Shown here in pieces: positions 1 to 10,407 of a DNA stretch of 64,000 nucleotides. How positions within the stretch are numbered: the first letter of the stretch is position 1; the number at the start of each line of letters is the position of its first letter. The notes below the pieces were generated by a model that searched no databases, had not been told where the DNA came from, and saw only the letters and a list, made by a program, of their open reading frames with translations. A program made the translations under genes and the position numbers. The DNA is taken from contig JANFOG010000010.1 of assembly GCA_024336345.1 (NCBI GenBank), positions 1,488,001 to 1,552,000 of the forward strand, read 5' to 3'. This DNA is from Mariannaea sp. PMI_226 (lineage: Eukaryota > Ascomycota > Sordariomycetes > Hypocreales > Nectriaceae).

Positions 1-1101
1 ACAGAGCCATTTCTGAAATTCAGCCATGTTTTGGACTTTGGGCTTCAATGAGCCGCGCGCAACAAACTGGAGAGGAATGACGATATTGAAGCCTTGTCAG
101 GTCAGGGGCTAAATGCTGTTGAAGAAGCCTGAGCGAAATCTATTATATGGATATTGGATGTCACGATCAATAATCGGGAGGAAAAAATAGGACCAGACAG
201 CTCATTGACTCTTATGTTGTCGCCAAAGGATGTGACAAAACAGGCTCTAGCCTTATCGGATGTATCCTAAATTCATATTCCATTTAGTGATGGACTAAGC
301 CTGAATCAGTATACCGCCACGCATTGATTCCCCTGGGCTTCATTATAAGCGGCCCAAGAATATACGAGACTAAGCTAGGCGGTGGGTTGAACCATGTCGT
401 CCCCACGGGGAGAAACGCCAAAGTTGCTATTGCATCATTATGCAACGTCCAAAGTCCATTCAGAATGAGATGAGCTGCCCTTCATGACTTAGGTGATCGT
501 CGACCATTCGGCCCAATTCCGACAACCTCAGGCTGTGGAGAATGCTTACCCCTCTTCCTGAGCCTCCCAAATAGCGCCTAGAAACAGGGCGGCGATGCCA
601 AACAGAGACAGGCCCCAGGTCGCAGAGTACGACGTTGTATTTCCCCAACCAGGCGCGCCAATAAAATACCATGTACCGAAGCGCACCGTAACGGGGAGAA
701 TGCAAACCCCAGTGATCAACCAAATGTTGGATGCGGAGATGGCTGGGGAAGTCTCAAAACTAGAGACACATTAGGCAGGCGAATAATCCGGAGTGATCGG
801 GCCGTGAGAAAAGGTTTCCATTGTGTAGGTCCTACTCCGTATGTCATTGAAGCGCATAGAGTTGGTTGGTTGACCTATATATAAGAAAACCAAAAACGGA
901 GACGAGAAGCTCTTGAGCTTCCGAGATTCGGATTGACGAAGAGAATTCCTACTCTGGTTAAGAAGTCCCATCATGCCAGGCTCATGGTTGTAGGAAACAT
1001 AGAATGTAAACTGTTTATATATAGCCCATCGCTCCCTCAGTTCACAGCGGAGTCTGCAACTCTTGGGCTTCACCGGGTTTTTGACTGACAATTCATACAA
1101 T
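1..1101. other. intergenic / upstream region of aldose epimerase gene
   Basis: I see no convincing gene; the open frames here lack splice-supported domains or ATG starts. The stretch just before the first gene holds TATA-like runs near 877-884 and 1014-1023. GGGG/CCCC patches near 395-412 resemble carbon-catabolite (CreA/Cre1) SYGGRG sites, which would suit a sugar-active gene, but this is pattern matching only. Confidence 0.5.
1014..1023 (+). promoter_or_regulatory. putative TATA box of the aldose epimerase gene
   Basis: TTTATATATA run about 80 bp upstream of the chosen ATG at 1102. Position and composition fit a core promoter element; transcription start evidence is absent. Confidence 0.35.
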
Positions 1102-2370
1102 ATGTGGAATCTTCGTGGAGGCCTTTTCTCGGCATTCTTGGCCGTTTCCTCAGTCACGGCCAGCCCAGCAAATGGCCCAGACAAGGACGGAAAATACTGG
1201 CTTCACAGTGAAGGAATTTCTGCGTCCTTCATTCGTTACGGTGCTTCCATCTCCAACCTTCTCATCAAGGACCAGTACGGCATTCAGAGAGATATTGTTG
1301 GTGGCTTTGATAATGCCACCTACTATAAGAAGGACAAGCAACATCCCCATTTCGGAGGTGTGCCTGGCAGGTATGCCAACCGTATCAAGAACAGCACGTT
1401 CGTGATCGATGGTAAGACCTATCATGTGACACCCAACGAGAACAACGGGGCCGATACACTCCATGGTGGGCCAGATGGCTGGGATTGGCGCGACTTTGAC
1501 GTTGTCTCTTACACCAAGAACAGCATTACCTTCTCTATTACTGATCCCAGCGGTAAGGAAGGGTTCCCTGGCGAGGTCGTATCCCACATTACTTATGTCG
1601 TGGATGGCTGGGACTGGTACTTCAGGATGACGGCCAAGTCTCTTACCAAGAAGACCCCCATCATGCTCAGCAGTCACACGTACTGGAACCTAGATGGCTT
1701 CTCGAACAACGAGACCAACACCATCTTCAACCACACTTTCCACATGCCATACGGTGGACAGCGAGTTGGTGTCGATAATATCCTAATCCCTACCGGTGAC
1801 ATTTTGGCCAATGCCAAGGGCTCAGTGAATGATTTCTGGAGCAGGCCCAAGCAGGTTGGCTCCTCATTCAACGACCCAGCGCTGAAGGGCAACTGCGGAT
1901 ATGGCTGCACTGGCTATGGTAAGTCTTACGCCCAAGCGATGAACCATCTCTCGTCTCTCTCCAGGAACCCCAACGCTAATACAGTGCTAGATACTTGCTA
2001 CATTGTCAACCGTGATGTGCTAGGACCTTACAACTGGAAAACTGAGGGTCCTGTTGCCAGCTTGTCATCTGACTGGTCAGGTATCAAGGTCGACGTCTAC
2101 TCTGACCAAGACGCATTCCAGTTCTACACCTGCAGCGGACAGAATGGAACCATGGCGCTGAAGAAGACCCAGGGTCTTCATAACAACCGCCATTTCCCCC
2201 GTACCATCCCCAAGTACGGATGTGCCGTGATGGAAGTGCAGGACTGGATTGACGGTATCAACCACCCTGAGTGGATGCGAGAGAGCAAGCAGATCTTTGG
2301 ACCTGGCGACAAGCCATACTCGCTCGAGGCAACATACTCATTCAGCGTCAAGGGTCGTCACCATCACTAA
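1102..2370 (+). CDS. secreted aldose 1-epimerase (galactose mutarotase family)
   Basis: Interconverts alpha and beta anomers of aldoses such as galactose and glucose. Exons 1102-1918 and 1991-2370 give 398 aa. The start at 1102 is the first ATG and opens a clean signal peptide (residues 1 to about 21, cleavage after a TAS-like site), so the enzyme is probably secreted. Family marks in order: the Asn-Arg of GRYANRI, the TLHGG histidine, the SSHTYWNL histidine in the sugar-binding site, and the Glu of the VMEVQ segment near the end. The 72-nt intron (GTAAGT...CTAG) is a multiple of three and stays open when read through; removing it restores the family motif GYD-x-CYIV, so I treat it as a real intron. 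The protein ends in a His-rich tail. Upstream is 1.1 kb without a gene and the 3' side is also empty. Confidence 0.88.
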   Translation: MWNLRGGLFSAFLAVSSVTASPANGPDKDGKYWLHSEGISASFIRYGASISNLLIKDQYGIQRDIVGGFDNATYYKKDKQHPHFGGVPGRYANRIKNSTFVIDGKTYHVTPNENNGADTLHGGPDGWDWRDFDVVSYTKNSITFSITDPSGKEGFPGEVVSHITYVVDGWDWYFRMTAKSLTKKTPIMLSSHTYWNLDGFSNNETNTIFNHTFHMPYGGQRVGVDNILIPTGDILANAKGSVNDFWSRPKQVGSSFNDPALKGNCGYGCTGYGKSYAQAMNHLSSLSRNPNANTVLDTCYIVNRDVLGPYNWKTEGPVASLSSDWSGIKVDVYSDQDAFQFYTCSGQNGTMALKKTQGLHNNRHFPRTIPKYGCAVMEVQDWIDGINHPEWMRESKQIFGPGDKPYSLEATYSFSVKGRHHH

Positions 2371-4419
2371 AGCTTGATTGGGAAGCGAATTGATAGGAGT
2401 TGCGGATCGTCTATAGTCAGCACCTTACGCACGGCAAGGCATTGACGGTTCAAGCCATAGAATCTCTTATCAGATGCTAGCCTGATGTAAATAATATTCA
2501 ACTATATGAACAATGTGCTATTGAGAAGTATGAAATGATTACGGGGCTAAAGTTCATGATAATGCTGCACTCCAAAACCAAGGTTCCCATCAGTTCCAAC
2601 TAGCATCCAAACAGCAGGCTAAGGATCTCGATTCCTCTTACCTAGACCCTAAGTAAGTATATTTTGTGCCAATGGCGACGAGGGTTGCTTATTATCGTAT
2701 CAGAAGCCCAAACCTTTCTTCCACATTTTTAATGCTACTATACATGGGTACACGGCTCCGAAGCCGGGTCCCCCTTATGGTGCCACAACGTATGATTGTG
2801 TCATCTGCTCCCATGTTGCGGGTCCCTCGTACCAGATCGGATCCTAATCAGCACGCGGAAACCCTGAGAAGAGTTTGCCCAGTGAAGCGTTCATTTCTCC
2901 TTGTATTGGTGCCCTGGAGACGCGGGTTGAATTTCACAGAGGATGGTGGCTGACTCCGCGGATGCGGCAGCATAAGAGTGAAATAGAAGAGTACAATGGA
3001 GCATCTCCAATGCAGGCGTAGTGCTTGACTAATGAATTTGATTCCACCCCTTGGTGTAGCTTCAAGATGGTAGAAGGCAGAACTCCGTTTCAGTCACGAA
3101 AATGTTCTTTTGCTGTTGATCAAGACATTCTTCTCAGGACCAATTTATGAAACCAACTGATAATTTCGACCTAGTTAATACCGTACTCATCACTGCCACG
3201 GTTCCGGTACCATTGGTTTCTTTCCGCTCCTTACGATCAAACCAAATCGGGTTGTTCTCCATTGTCCCTAGCAAAACGAATGATCGACTCCGTGTCGATC
3301 ATTGTGCCAAGAACGAGATTTTGCCTTGCCATCTGCCCCTTAGGTCCGTTGCGGGTCCAAGGGACAGGCAGAGACTCAGATGTTGTGCTCGGCTCGCTTC
3401 CGCGAGCTCAGATCCTGGTATATGGGCACAAGACGGTCCACTCACGCCACTAACCAATGAGAAACCATTCAATTCAGATTTGAACCCTGAGAGCAAGCGG
3501 CTGTGTGGCGAGAATGTGAAGAGCGGAATCGATCTTGCAGTGCGTATGGCACAGAGTGAATATAGATTCTCATATTACTGACGCATGAGTCAAAGATGCA
3601 ATGGCGTAATTGTGTAAAGACTGGTGGGTCAAAATACATGACAGATCCTAGTAGCTATATCATGTTGTGGACTGTGATTGTGTCAGCCTGCCCATATTAC
3701 AACAAGGCCAATGCTTGTATGATCAGTCGAGGGCAGCAGAAAGACGGGCGTTGTTATTTGCATCAACCAACAGCTGTAAGCAAACACGGACTCAGAACTA
3801 ATTTCACATCTGTCGGTCTCTTTCGTTCTACCGCTGCACTTCAAACACACCCTGTGCCGATTGGGCCTGAATCCTCTAATCGGCTCGTCCCGTCCTTTCG
3901 AGCCTCTCCTTAACAAGTTCTCCTGGCTTATATGCCGAGTAAATGACTCGCTGATAAAGTACTGACATCCACTCATCAGATGGTACCCAGCTCTAATCTA
4001 GCTTTAGTCTGCAGCCGCTCTGCCAACGACTACAAATTCCCAGGATCCAATCCTGCGCCGTCAAAAGTACTGGGACAGGGTCTACCTCTTATCCTCCGCA
4101 AAGCAGACGGTATTCACCCCACCATCAACGCATGCTGCTCCCTTGAGCAACGATCTGCGCGGCATCGACTTGAGCCTGAGTTTGAGTGCAAGCAATTTTG
4201 TAACTTGACCATGTTGTTTGGACCGTTGTAGTCAGTATGCCAAGGGGCTGGACACATTAATGCAACCCCGATTGTATGCTCCTTCAACAATGTGTGGGAG
4301 CTTCAATATAAGATAGAGCATTTTTCCTGCTACGATTAGCCCGCTTTCTCATGTATGTCCTGTGCTGATGATTTCAAACCGCTCACATTGGTAGGAGTCC
4401 CTGTTTTAATAGCGAGAAG
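2371..4419. other. intergenic region, no supported gene
   Basis: About 2 kb. Several short open frames exist on both strands (longest about 144 codons at 3147-3581) but none shows a recognisable domain, biased codon use or joinable exons. A TATA-like AATATAAGATAG run at about 4305-4316 lies roughly 110 bp before the next gene's ATG. Confidence 0.5.
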
Positions 4420-5783
4420 ATGGTGGCCTCGAGCTCTTCGGTCCAGAAATTTGGCGCCGAGGCATTCACGCTTCTCTCCGCTGCTATCCTCATCATCTTC
4501 CTTCGAACATATGCCCGCATCCGACAGGTTGGCTTTCGAAACTTCGAGGCGGATGACTACTTAATGTTGCTGGTCATCATTCCTTATTCCATAGAAACCT
4601 CACTTGCGTACACTGTGGGTGAGAGATATCACGGATTTACGAACAGTGCTATGACTGCCGAAGAGCGTGCGGCCCTATCCCCGGATAGTGATGAATACCA
4701 TTGGAGGTCAGTGAAGACGACACGCGACTTTATCCAGCTTTCAGACTGAGTCAGATTCAAGGGTTGGAGGCTCCAAGATTCAGGTAGCTGGCTGGACAAT
4801 GTATGCCACCGTGCTTTGGGTTATCAAGGCTGCTCTGTGTGCATTTTATTTCCGCCTTACCGTGAGTTGTCCACCGCAGGGTTGAGCTATGCTTGCTCAC
4901 TAATCTTCCACACAGCAAGGCTTGGCATCATACAAGATCAGGCTCTATATTGGAATGGGGTTGATTTTCAGCACATATTTGGCCGTGGTTTGTTCGTTTC
5001 TCTTCAGCTGCCGGCCATTCCACAAGTTCTGGCAGATCCATCCTGACCCTGGTAGTAAGCCAACCCTTGGCCATTCCGACCCTACATGATGGTGTATTGC
5101 TCACCGTTTTGGATCTAGACCTGTGCCAACCGGCGTCATCAAAGCTATATATCTTCATGGTCGTGTCCCTGAACATTATTTCGGATGTTTATCTCCTTCT
5201 CATTCCTATTCCCATGCTCTGGGGTGCACATATTCCTAAAATCAAGAAAATCGGTCTAATTGTGCTCTTTTCGGGTGGCATATTTGTCATGGTGGCTGGC
5301 CTGTTGCGATGTGTTCTTATTTTAAAGGTATGCCAGTCTTTTTCCGACCTTATTGATATGAAGTGCTCACATTTGGTGCAGAATCCCCACACTGGCCCGG
5401 TCGAGGGAGCGTCATGGGCATGTCGAGAGTCGTTTGTTGCCGTTGCAACATCCAGTCTGCCCATGACGTGGGGATGGATGCGCCAGAAGCTGAGACCTCT
5501 TTTCGGATCGTTGCTCTCCTCCGACAAGTACAAGTCAAAGTATAAGGGCGGTCCCGAACCAGGAAGCATTATGCTTGCCGACCAAAATGACAGAACAACC
5601 TGGCATAGCAAGCATATGAACTCCATCAAGTCTGCCATACGAAGCGACCCGCAGGGAAGTACAAATCGCGACTTGTTCATCCACACTGGCGAAGCAAGCT
5701 CAGACGAGATCATTCCGGTGAACCATGGGGGGATTAAGAAAGAGGTCGAATTTAGAGTGTCGACATCCACCAAGGTTGTATAG
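4420..5783 (+). CDS. Pth11-like rhodopsin-domain integral membrane protein
   Basis: Fungal rhodopsin-domain (Fung_rhodopsin, SAT4/Pth11-like) seven-helix membrane protein. Some members act as surface sensors or receptors; the ligand here is unknown. Exons 4420-4706, 4762-4861, 4916-5054, 5119-5327 and 5382-5783 give 378 aa. Family signatures cross the junctions: RTYARI near the start, GSKIQVAGW at the exon 1/2 border, F-SCRPFHKFWQIHPDPGNLCQP at the exon 3/4 border, and a C-terminal SWACRESFVAVATSSLPM segment. About seven hydrophobic helices are followed by a polar, presumably cytoplasmic tail of some 100 residues. The exon 4/5 intron (54 nt) can be read through, so isoforms are possible. It lacks an obvious CFEM domain. 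Neighbours do not suggest a pathway. Confidence 0.85.
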
Positions 5784-6831
5784 TATGACCTGGTGGGCGT
5801 GATGGAATATCAGGCACCAATCGGCAATGACTATTGCGTTATTACAGTTGCTCCCCCTTAAGTTCGATAATGGCATGGTAGATACAGCGAATATAAAAAC
5901 CAGGGAGGGAAAATAATCATATAAATAGACTAATAGCTAATTTCAGCACCCGAAAACTATGTGCTTTTGGCGTCGTGTCTACGATGCGACGGCAGTCGGG
6001 AAGTCGGATTAGGGGATGGGCAACGAAGATGGTGGAATTCTTGGGCTTGGACACTGCCGTGTAAATCTTGTGAGTATCTCTACACCTTTAATTGATTAAA
6101 GTAACGCAATCCCACGCCTAAAATACATCTCTAAGGTATCTCATGTAATACGAGGGGTGTATGCGTTGGGTGATGGCCTGGAACTACGAGTCATGCTGCG
6201 ATATAAGAACCAACACGGCTTCCAGTAGAGGTGGAGGAGAAATCCCCTCGGTTGTCAGCCCATCTCGTTACTTCCCGCCCCTACATCCGTAGCATCTCGG
6301 CGAAAATCTCATCACCGATCTGCGACTACCAATTCGCTGGCATGGGCCTCGCCGGTTTTCGAGTGTTAAGTCTGTGCGGGGGATTGGCACCGGGTTGACG
6401 ACGCGACGAGGCCACTCCACCAAGACAAGGGCCTCTAGGTATTGTGAAATAATCTCACAGATCCTAGCATTGTCAATATCTAGGTTCAGGCGAAGCATAG
6501 CCTCCCATGAATTTTTGTGCGTGCTGAAGATTGATGCTTTCATTTTTTTTTTTCGCCAATGGATGAAGCCTGGGATCTCTTTTGCTTCATTTTGACCAAA
6601 ACGAGGCGAATAAATCCTTTTGTGATGTCCTGGCAACACGAGCGACCCGAACTTTTCATTATCAGCACCCGTTCTTCTCGATCTGGCGTGATTGTGCCTC
6701 CTCTATTCAATTGAGGCCGGACGTTAACTAGAAGACTTAGACTAGAGGCCATCGTCTGGTTGTCATTCACAAGGGTTAATTAACCCAGTTCTAATTCATT
6801 GAAATCCGTAAGGAGCTACATTCCCGTCAAG
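5784..6831. other. intergenic region, no supported gene
   Basis: Convergent 3' flanks of the rhodopsin-domain gene and the dienelactone-hydrolase gene. Short open frames on both strands (for example 6268-6639) carry no recognisable domain. A/T-rich runs around 6540 are the only notable texture. Confidence 0.5.
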
Positions 6832-7791
6832 CTACAAATACTTGGAGAAAAAGTCGGCAGCCTGCTTGTACCCTCTCTCATATTCCGTAAGGTTAGCTGC
6901 GTCTTCAAGGTTGGCACGAGCTCCCATCCAGCCATGGAACATTGTCGAATAAGTTTCGACTTCTCCAACTTTGCCCGGCTGCGAGAGAATTTCTTTGCAT
7001 TGTGCCACAATATCCTCTGGCTCTCCGGGGGAAGCAAGCAGAATGTGAGGGGCATTCGTGTTCTCGGCATCCTTGGCGTCAAGCCCACTTAAACAAATAT
7101 GTCAGCTAATTCAGTATGGAATTCTAGGTTTGACGTGGTCGAGTTTGTCAAAAGCTCATTAAAAAAAGGCTTACCCAGGGTGTGCAGTTCCGCTGACAGT
7201 GAAGTGACGTCCTTGGCCCTTGTTGTCCTCGCCGCAAGCAAGAATGGCGATTTTTCCCTTGTAAGAGTTCATTAGCTTGACAGGTGCACGGGAAATGGAA
7301 GAGGTAAACTAACTCCCCAGCAAAGACCAAAAATGCCGACATGCTCTTCAACACTGGGCCATTTCGAACCAATCTCCTCCCTGATCTGGAGCACTCTGCT
7401 CATATTTTTTTCAACATTGGCAGGGCCAGTAATGAATGCCTGCACTTTTTGTTGCTTCTCCTCGGTATCAGGAGGAATCAACGAGCGATCAAGAGGGTTT
7501 CCCTCGAACAGATCTGGGACGAAAACCAGGGCAGAAGTCAAGGCAGCCAAACGGTCAGCGCCTTGGATCGTCTGGGACGAAGCACCAAAGACATCGTAAA
7601 TGTCAAGAATGGCCCGATCCGCGTTTTCATTTCCAACGACATCTAACAGAAGGTTAGTCAACTCCATTGACATCGGTTTTGCGTTCGCGGGACAACTTGC
7701 ACGTCTTGACGCCAGCAACGGTCTCCCATCGTCCTTTATTCTCGTAGTTGGCCGACACTGGCGCGAGCTCACAGCATGCTTTGCTAGCCAT
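6832..7791 (-). CDS. dienelactone hydrolase family protein
   Basis: Alpha/beta-hydrolase of the dienelactone hydrolase (DLH) family, which opens lactone rings such as carboxymethylenebutenolide in aromatic degradation; many fungal members have unknown substrates. Exons on the minus strand: 7791-7701, 7642-7314, 7257-7175, 7087-6832, giving 252 aa. Typical features: IYDVFG-x-x-QT-x-QGAD near residues 45-60, nucleophile Cys138 in GLCWGG, and catalytic His219 in MFHGW. The first intron (7643-7700) uses a GC donor with the GCAAGT consensus; splicing there makes the expected V-K-T-Y junction, and no GT donor keeps frame. The length is normal for the family. It is divergent from the DHA1 transporter at 8337, sharing a 545-bp promoter, which suggests co-regulation. 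Confidence 0.88.
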
Positions 7792-8336
7792 GATTTATAT
7801 TTGGTATGGCTTTGCCAAGGTCTGGTACCTGTTTCTCGGAGTTTCTGGTGTGCAATTTGCCGACCTAAAATCGAAGTTGTGCGTGTTTCTTTTATACTCA
7901 TCTACTTTTTCCACACAACATATGTGCTTGATCTCCAGCTCATTCCTAATTTTACCGCATCAACGGCTTTAGCGTAGATAATTCCGGACTTAAGGTCTTT
8001 TGTGTCCCCAAAAACCATACTAATTAATACATATAATAGTCGAGCATTTAGTCCACAGCCATGCCTATCAACAGGAGAGGGTACGGGGGTGGCCCACATC
8101 GGCACCGAATCGGCAAACGCGTGGTCTGTTAACGGTGCATCTGTTCTCGTTTGATGATGTTGACAAGGCAAAACGTGAATTTTGATGCGAAATCAAAATG
8201 CGAGCTCTCTCTTGTTTTCATATGATAAATACTGATGCTCTTGCCGAGTTCCCATTTCAGATCTCATGAGCCACCGATCTTCAGCTACCAGAAACTCGCC
8301 CCGCTCGAATCGTCGGCCAAGAACTAGATCGCAGGG
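7792..8336. promoter_or_regulatory. shared divergent promoter, DLH gene / DHA1 transporter
   Basis: 545 bp between two divergent start codons. I see no gene in it. It presumably carries control elements for both genes; no palindromic regulator site stood out. Confidence 0.5.
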
Positions 8337-9987
8337 ATGAAAGACGAAGGACAAAATGTTAACCCGTCAAATAACGAAACAACAAAAGCCGATAGAGATG
8401 TTGCTTCAGATGGCTCAAAGCCTGGGCTTGGGTGCCAAAAAGGAGAAAAGGAAGAAGCCACACCGTTAGGCGACGGCAGCAAGGTTGAACAACGCGTCGG
8501 ACTCGAAGATCTTCCCAGTCCTCCTTATACCATTTTCAAACACTATGAGAAGGCTGGGATAATTGTCCTTGTCTCGTTTCTTGCCATGATATCTCCATTA
8601 TCTAGTACGGCATACTTTCCCGCTTTGACATCCATTGCTGAGGACCTGAACGTCTCCATCTCCCTTGTTAATCTGACTGTCACGACATATTTGGTAAGTG
8701 AGCCGGAAGCCACAGAAGAGAGACCCAGCTGATCCTCGTCTCTCTATGTTCCAGATTTTTCAAGGCATTGCACCATCATTTATTGGAAACTTCTCCGATA
8801 CGTACGGACGTCGACCCGCCTACATGATCTGTTGTGCGATCTACCTCGGTGCGAACATCGGCCTCGCGTTGCAAGATAGTTACCCAGCCTTACTAGTCCT
8901 GCGCTGTATTCAAAGCTGTGGTAGTAGTGCAACTATTGCATTAGGGAGCGCTACAGCTGCTGACATGGTCACAAGAGCTGAACGAGGAAAATATCTGGGC
9001 TATGCTTCGATGGGTGTGACATTGGGGCCGGCGCTGGGACCGGTCGTTGGTGGACTTTTGGATGAATATCTGGGCTGGCGATCTATCTTCTGGTTTCTCA
9101 CCATTTTGTCCGGTGTTTTATTTCTCATCATATTCATCTTCCTTCCGGAGACTTGCAGAAGCGTGGTCGGCAATGGGAGCATCGAACCACCGTGGTGGAA
9201 CATGTCGTTGATCGGCTACCTCAAGCAACGCCAACAAGGAGATACCGCCCCAGCACCGGCAAAGCCTCCCCGGAAACGCCCAAATCCATTCGCGTCCCTC
9301 AAGATTCTGTTCCAAAAGCAGACTGGCTTTATTCTCTGTTTCAGCTCCCTTATGTATGGTGGCTACTACCTCGTCCTGACGACTCTATCAACTCAATTAA
9401 CCACCCGGTTTGGATACTCGTCTGTTGTTGTTGGGTTGTGCTATCTCCCAATTGGTATTGGAAGTATCTGCTACCGATATACGGGGGGCTATCTAATGGA
9501 CTGGAACTTTCGAAGGCATGCGAAGAAACGTGGCATAGAGATTGTGAAGAACCGTCAACAAGACCTCAGCCGCCTTCCGATCGAGAGAATGAGAATGGAA
9601 ATATCGCTACCGATGGTGTACCTTTCTTGCGCAATGGTGATGGTGTACGGATGGATTATGGACCAACAAGTGGCACTTGCCGGCATAGAAGTCTCCCTCT
9701 TCTTTTGTGCTGTCGTCTTCGCTGGCTCGCTGAACAACCTCAACACTCTCATCGTGGACTTGAACGTCCACTCAACCGCAACGGCGGTTGCAGCCAATAA
9801 TCTCGCTCGGTGCCTTGTTGGAGCTGGAGCCGCCGCAATTGCAAATCCTCTGATAGACCGTATAGGACTAGGATGGACTTCTGTCTTTGTGGCAGCTTTG
9901 TGGCTGGCTTTCAGCTCGCTTCTTTGGGTAGTGATGCTGAAAGGCGAAAAGTGGAGGGCGATGGAGGACAATTCGCCGACGAAATGA
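8337..9987 (+). CDS. MFS transporter, DHA1 (12-helix drug:H+ antiporter) family
   Basis: Plasma-membrane exporter of the major facilitator superfamily, related to Qdr/Flr-type multidrug antiporters. Exons 8337-8693 and 8755-9987 (phase-0 intron with GTAAGT donor) give 529 aa. The N-terminal 75 residues are polar. The first membrane segment lies in exon 1, followed by motif A (GNFSDTYGRRP, just after the junction), an RCIQSCG segment, and motif C (LGPALGPVVGG) in helix 5. A long central cytoplasmic loop separates helices 6 and 7. The substrate cannot be read from sequence; together with the hydrolase and the downstream Zn2Cys6 gene it suggests uptake or efflux of an aromatic or lactone compound. 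Confidence 0.87.
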
Positions 9988-10407
9988 AATGGTCAGCTTT
10001 ATGGAGAAGATAATTGCCATGCCACTGAAATCATACACTGGGACTTGAGAAACCGGACTCATTTGTGGTTTACTTTCTAAAGACCACCTCTTTGCTTCTG
10101 TGGGCCTTGCTGATGACAGACAATGGTAGTGTTTATTTCCGTAGAGTGAAATTTTCCCCTCTTGGTTGAGCTAAAACTATGAGAGCTATCTATGTTTCAT
10201 CAAAATTAATTTTGCTTGTTTCACCTACAGTTCTACGCCAGACTCGAGGTATGCACCAACACACTCCGACGAGTATTTTGGCTATAGGGTAGGCCGCTCC
10301 GTCTTGACTCCAACTCAACCTTGGGAGGGATTTAGAAGTTATCCTATTCATCACCTGACCCCTCGTCAGCACTGATCTTCGACCATCCAACATCGCCGTT
10401 ACACTTG
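9988..10407. other. intergenic spacer
   Basis: 420 bp between the DHA1 transporter stop and the Zn2Cys6 start. Nothing recognisable beyond AT-rich 3' sequence and the presumed promoter of the regulator. Confidence 0.5.

Noticed and set aside
3147..3581. 144-codon open frame on the plus strand
   Set aside because: No domain, no splice partners and composition like its non-coding surroundings.
5189..5773. 194-codon minus-strand frame opposite the Pth11-like gene
   Set aside because: It is the antisense shadow of a gene whose five exons rebuild a known family.
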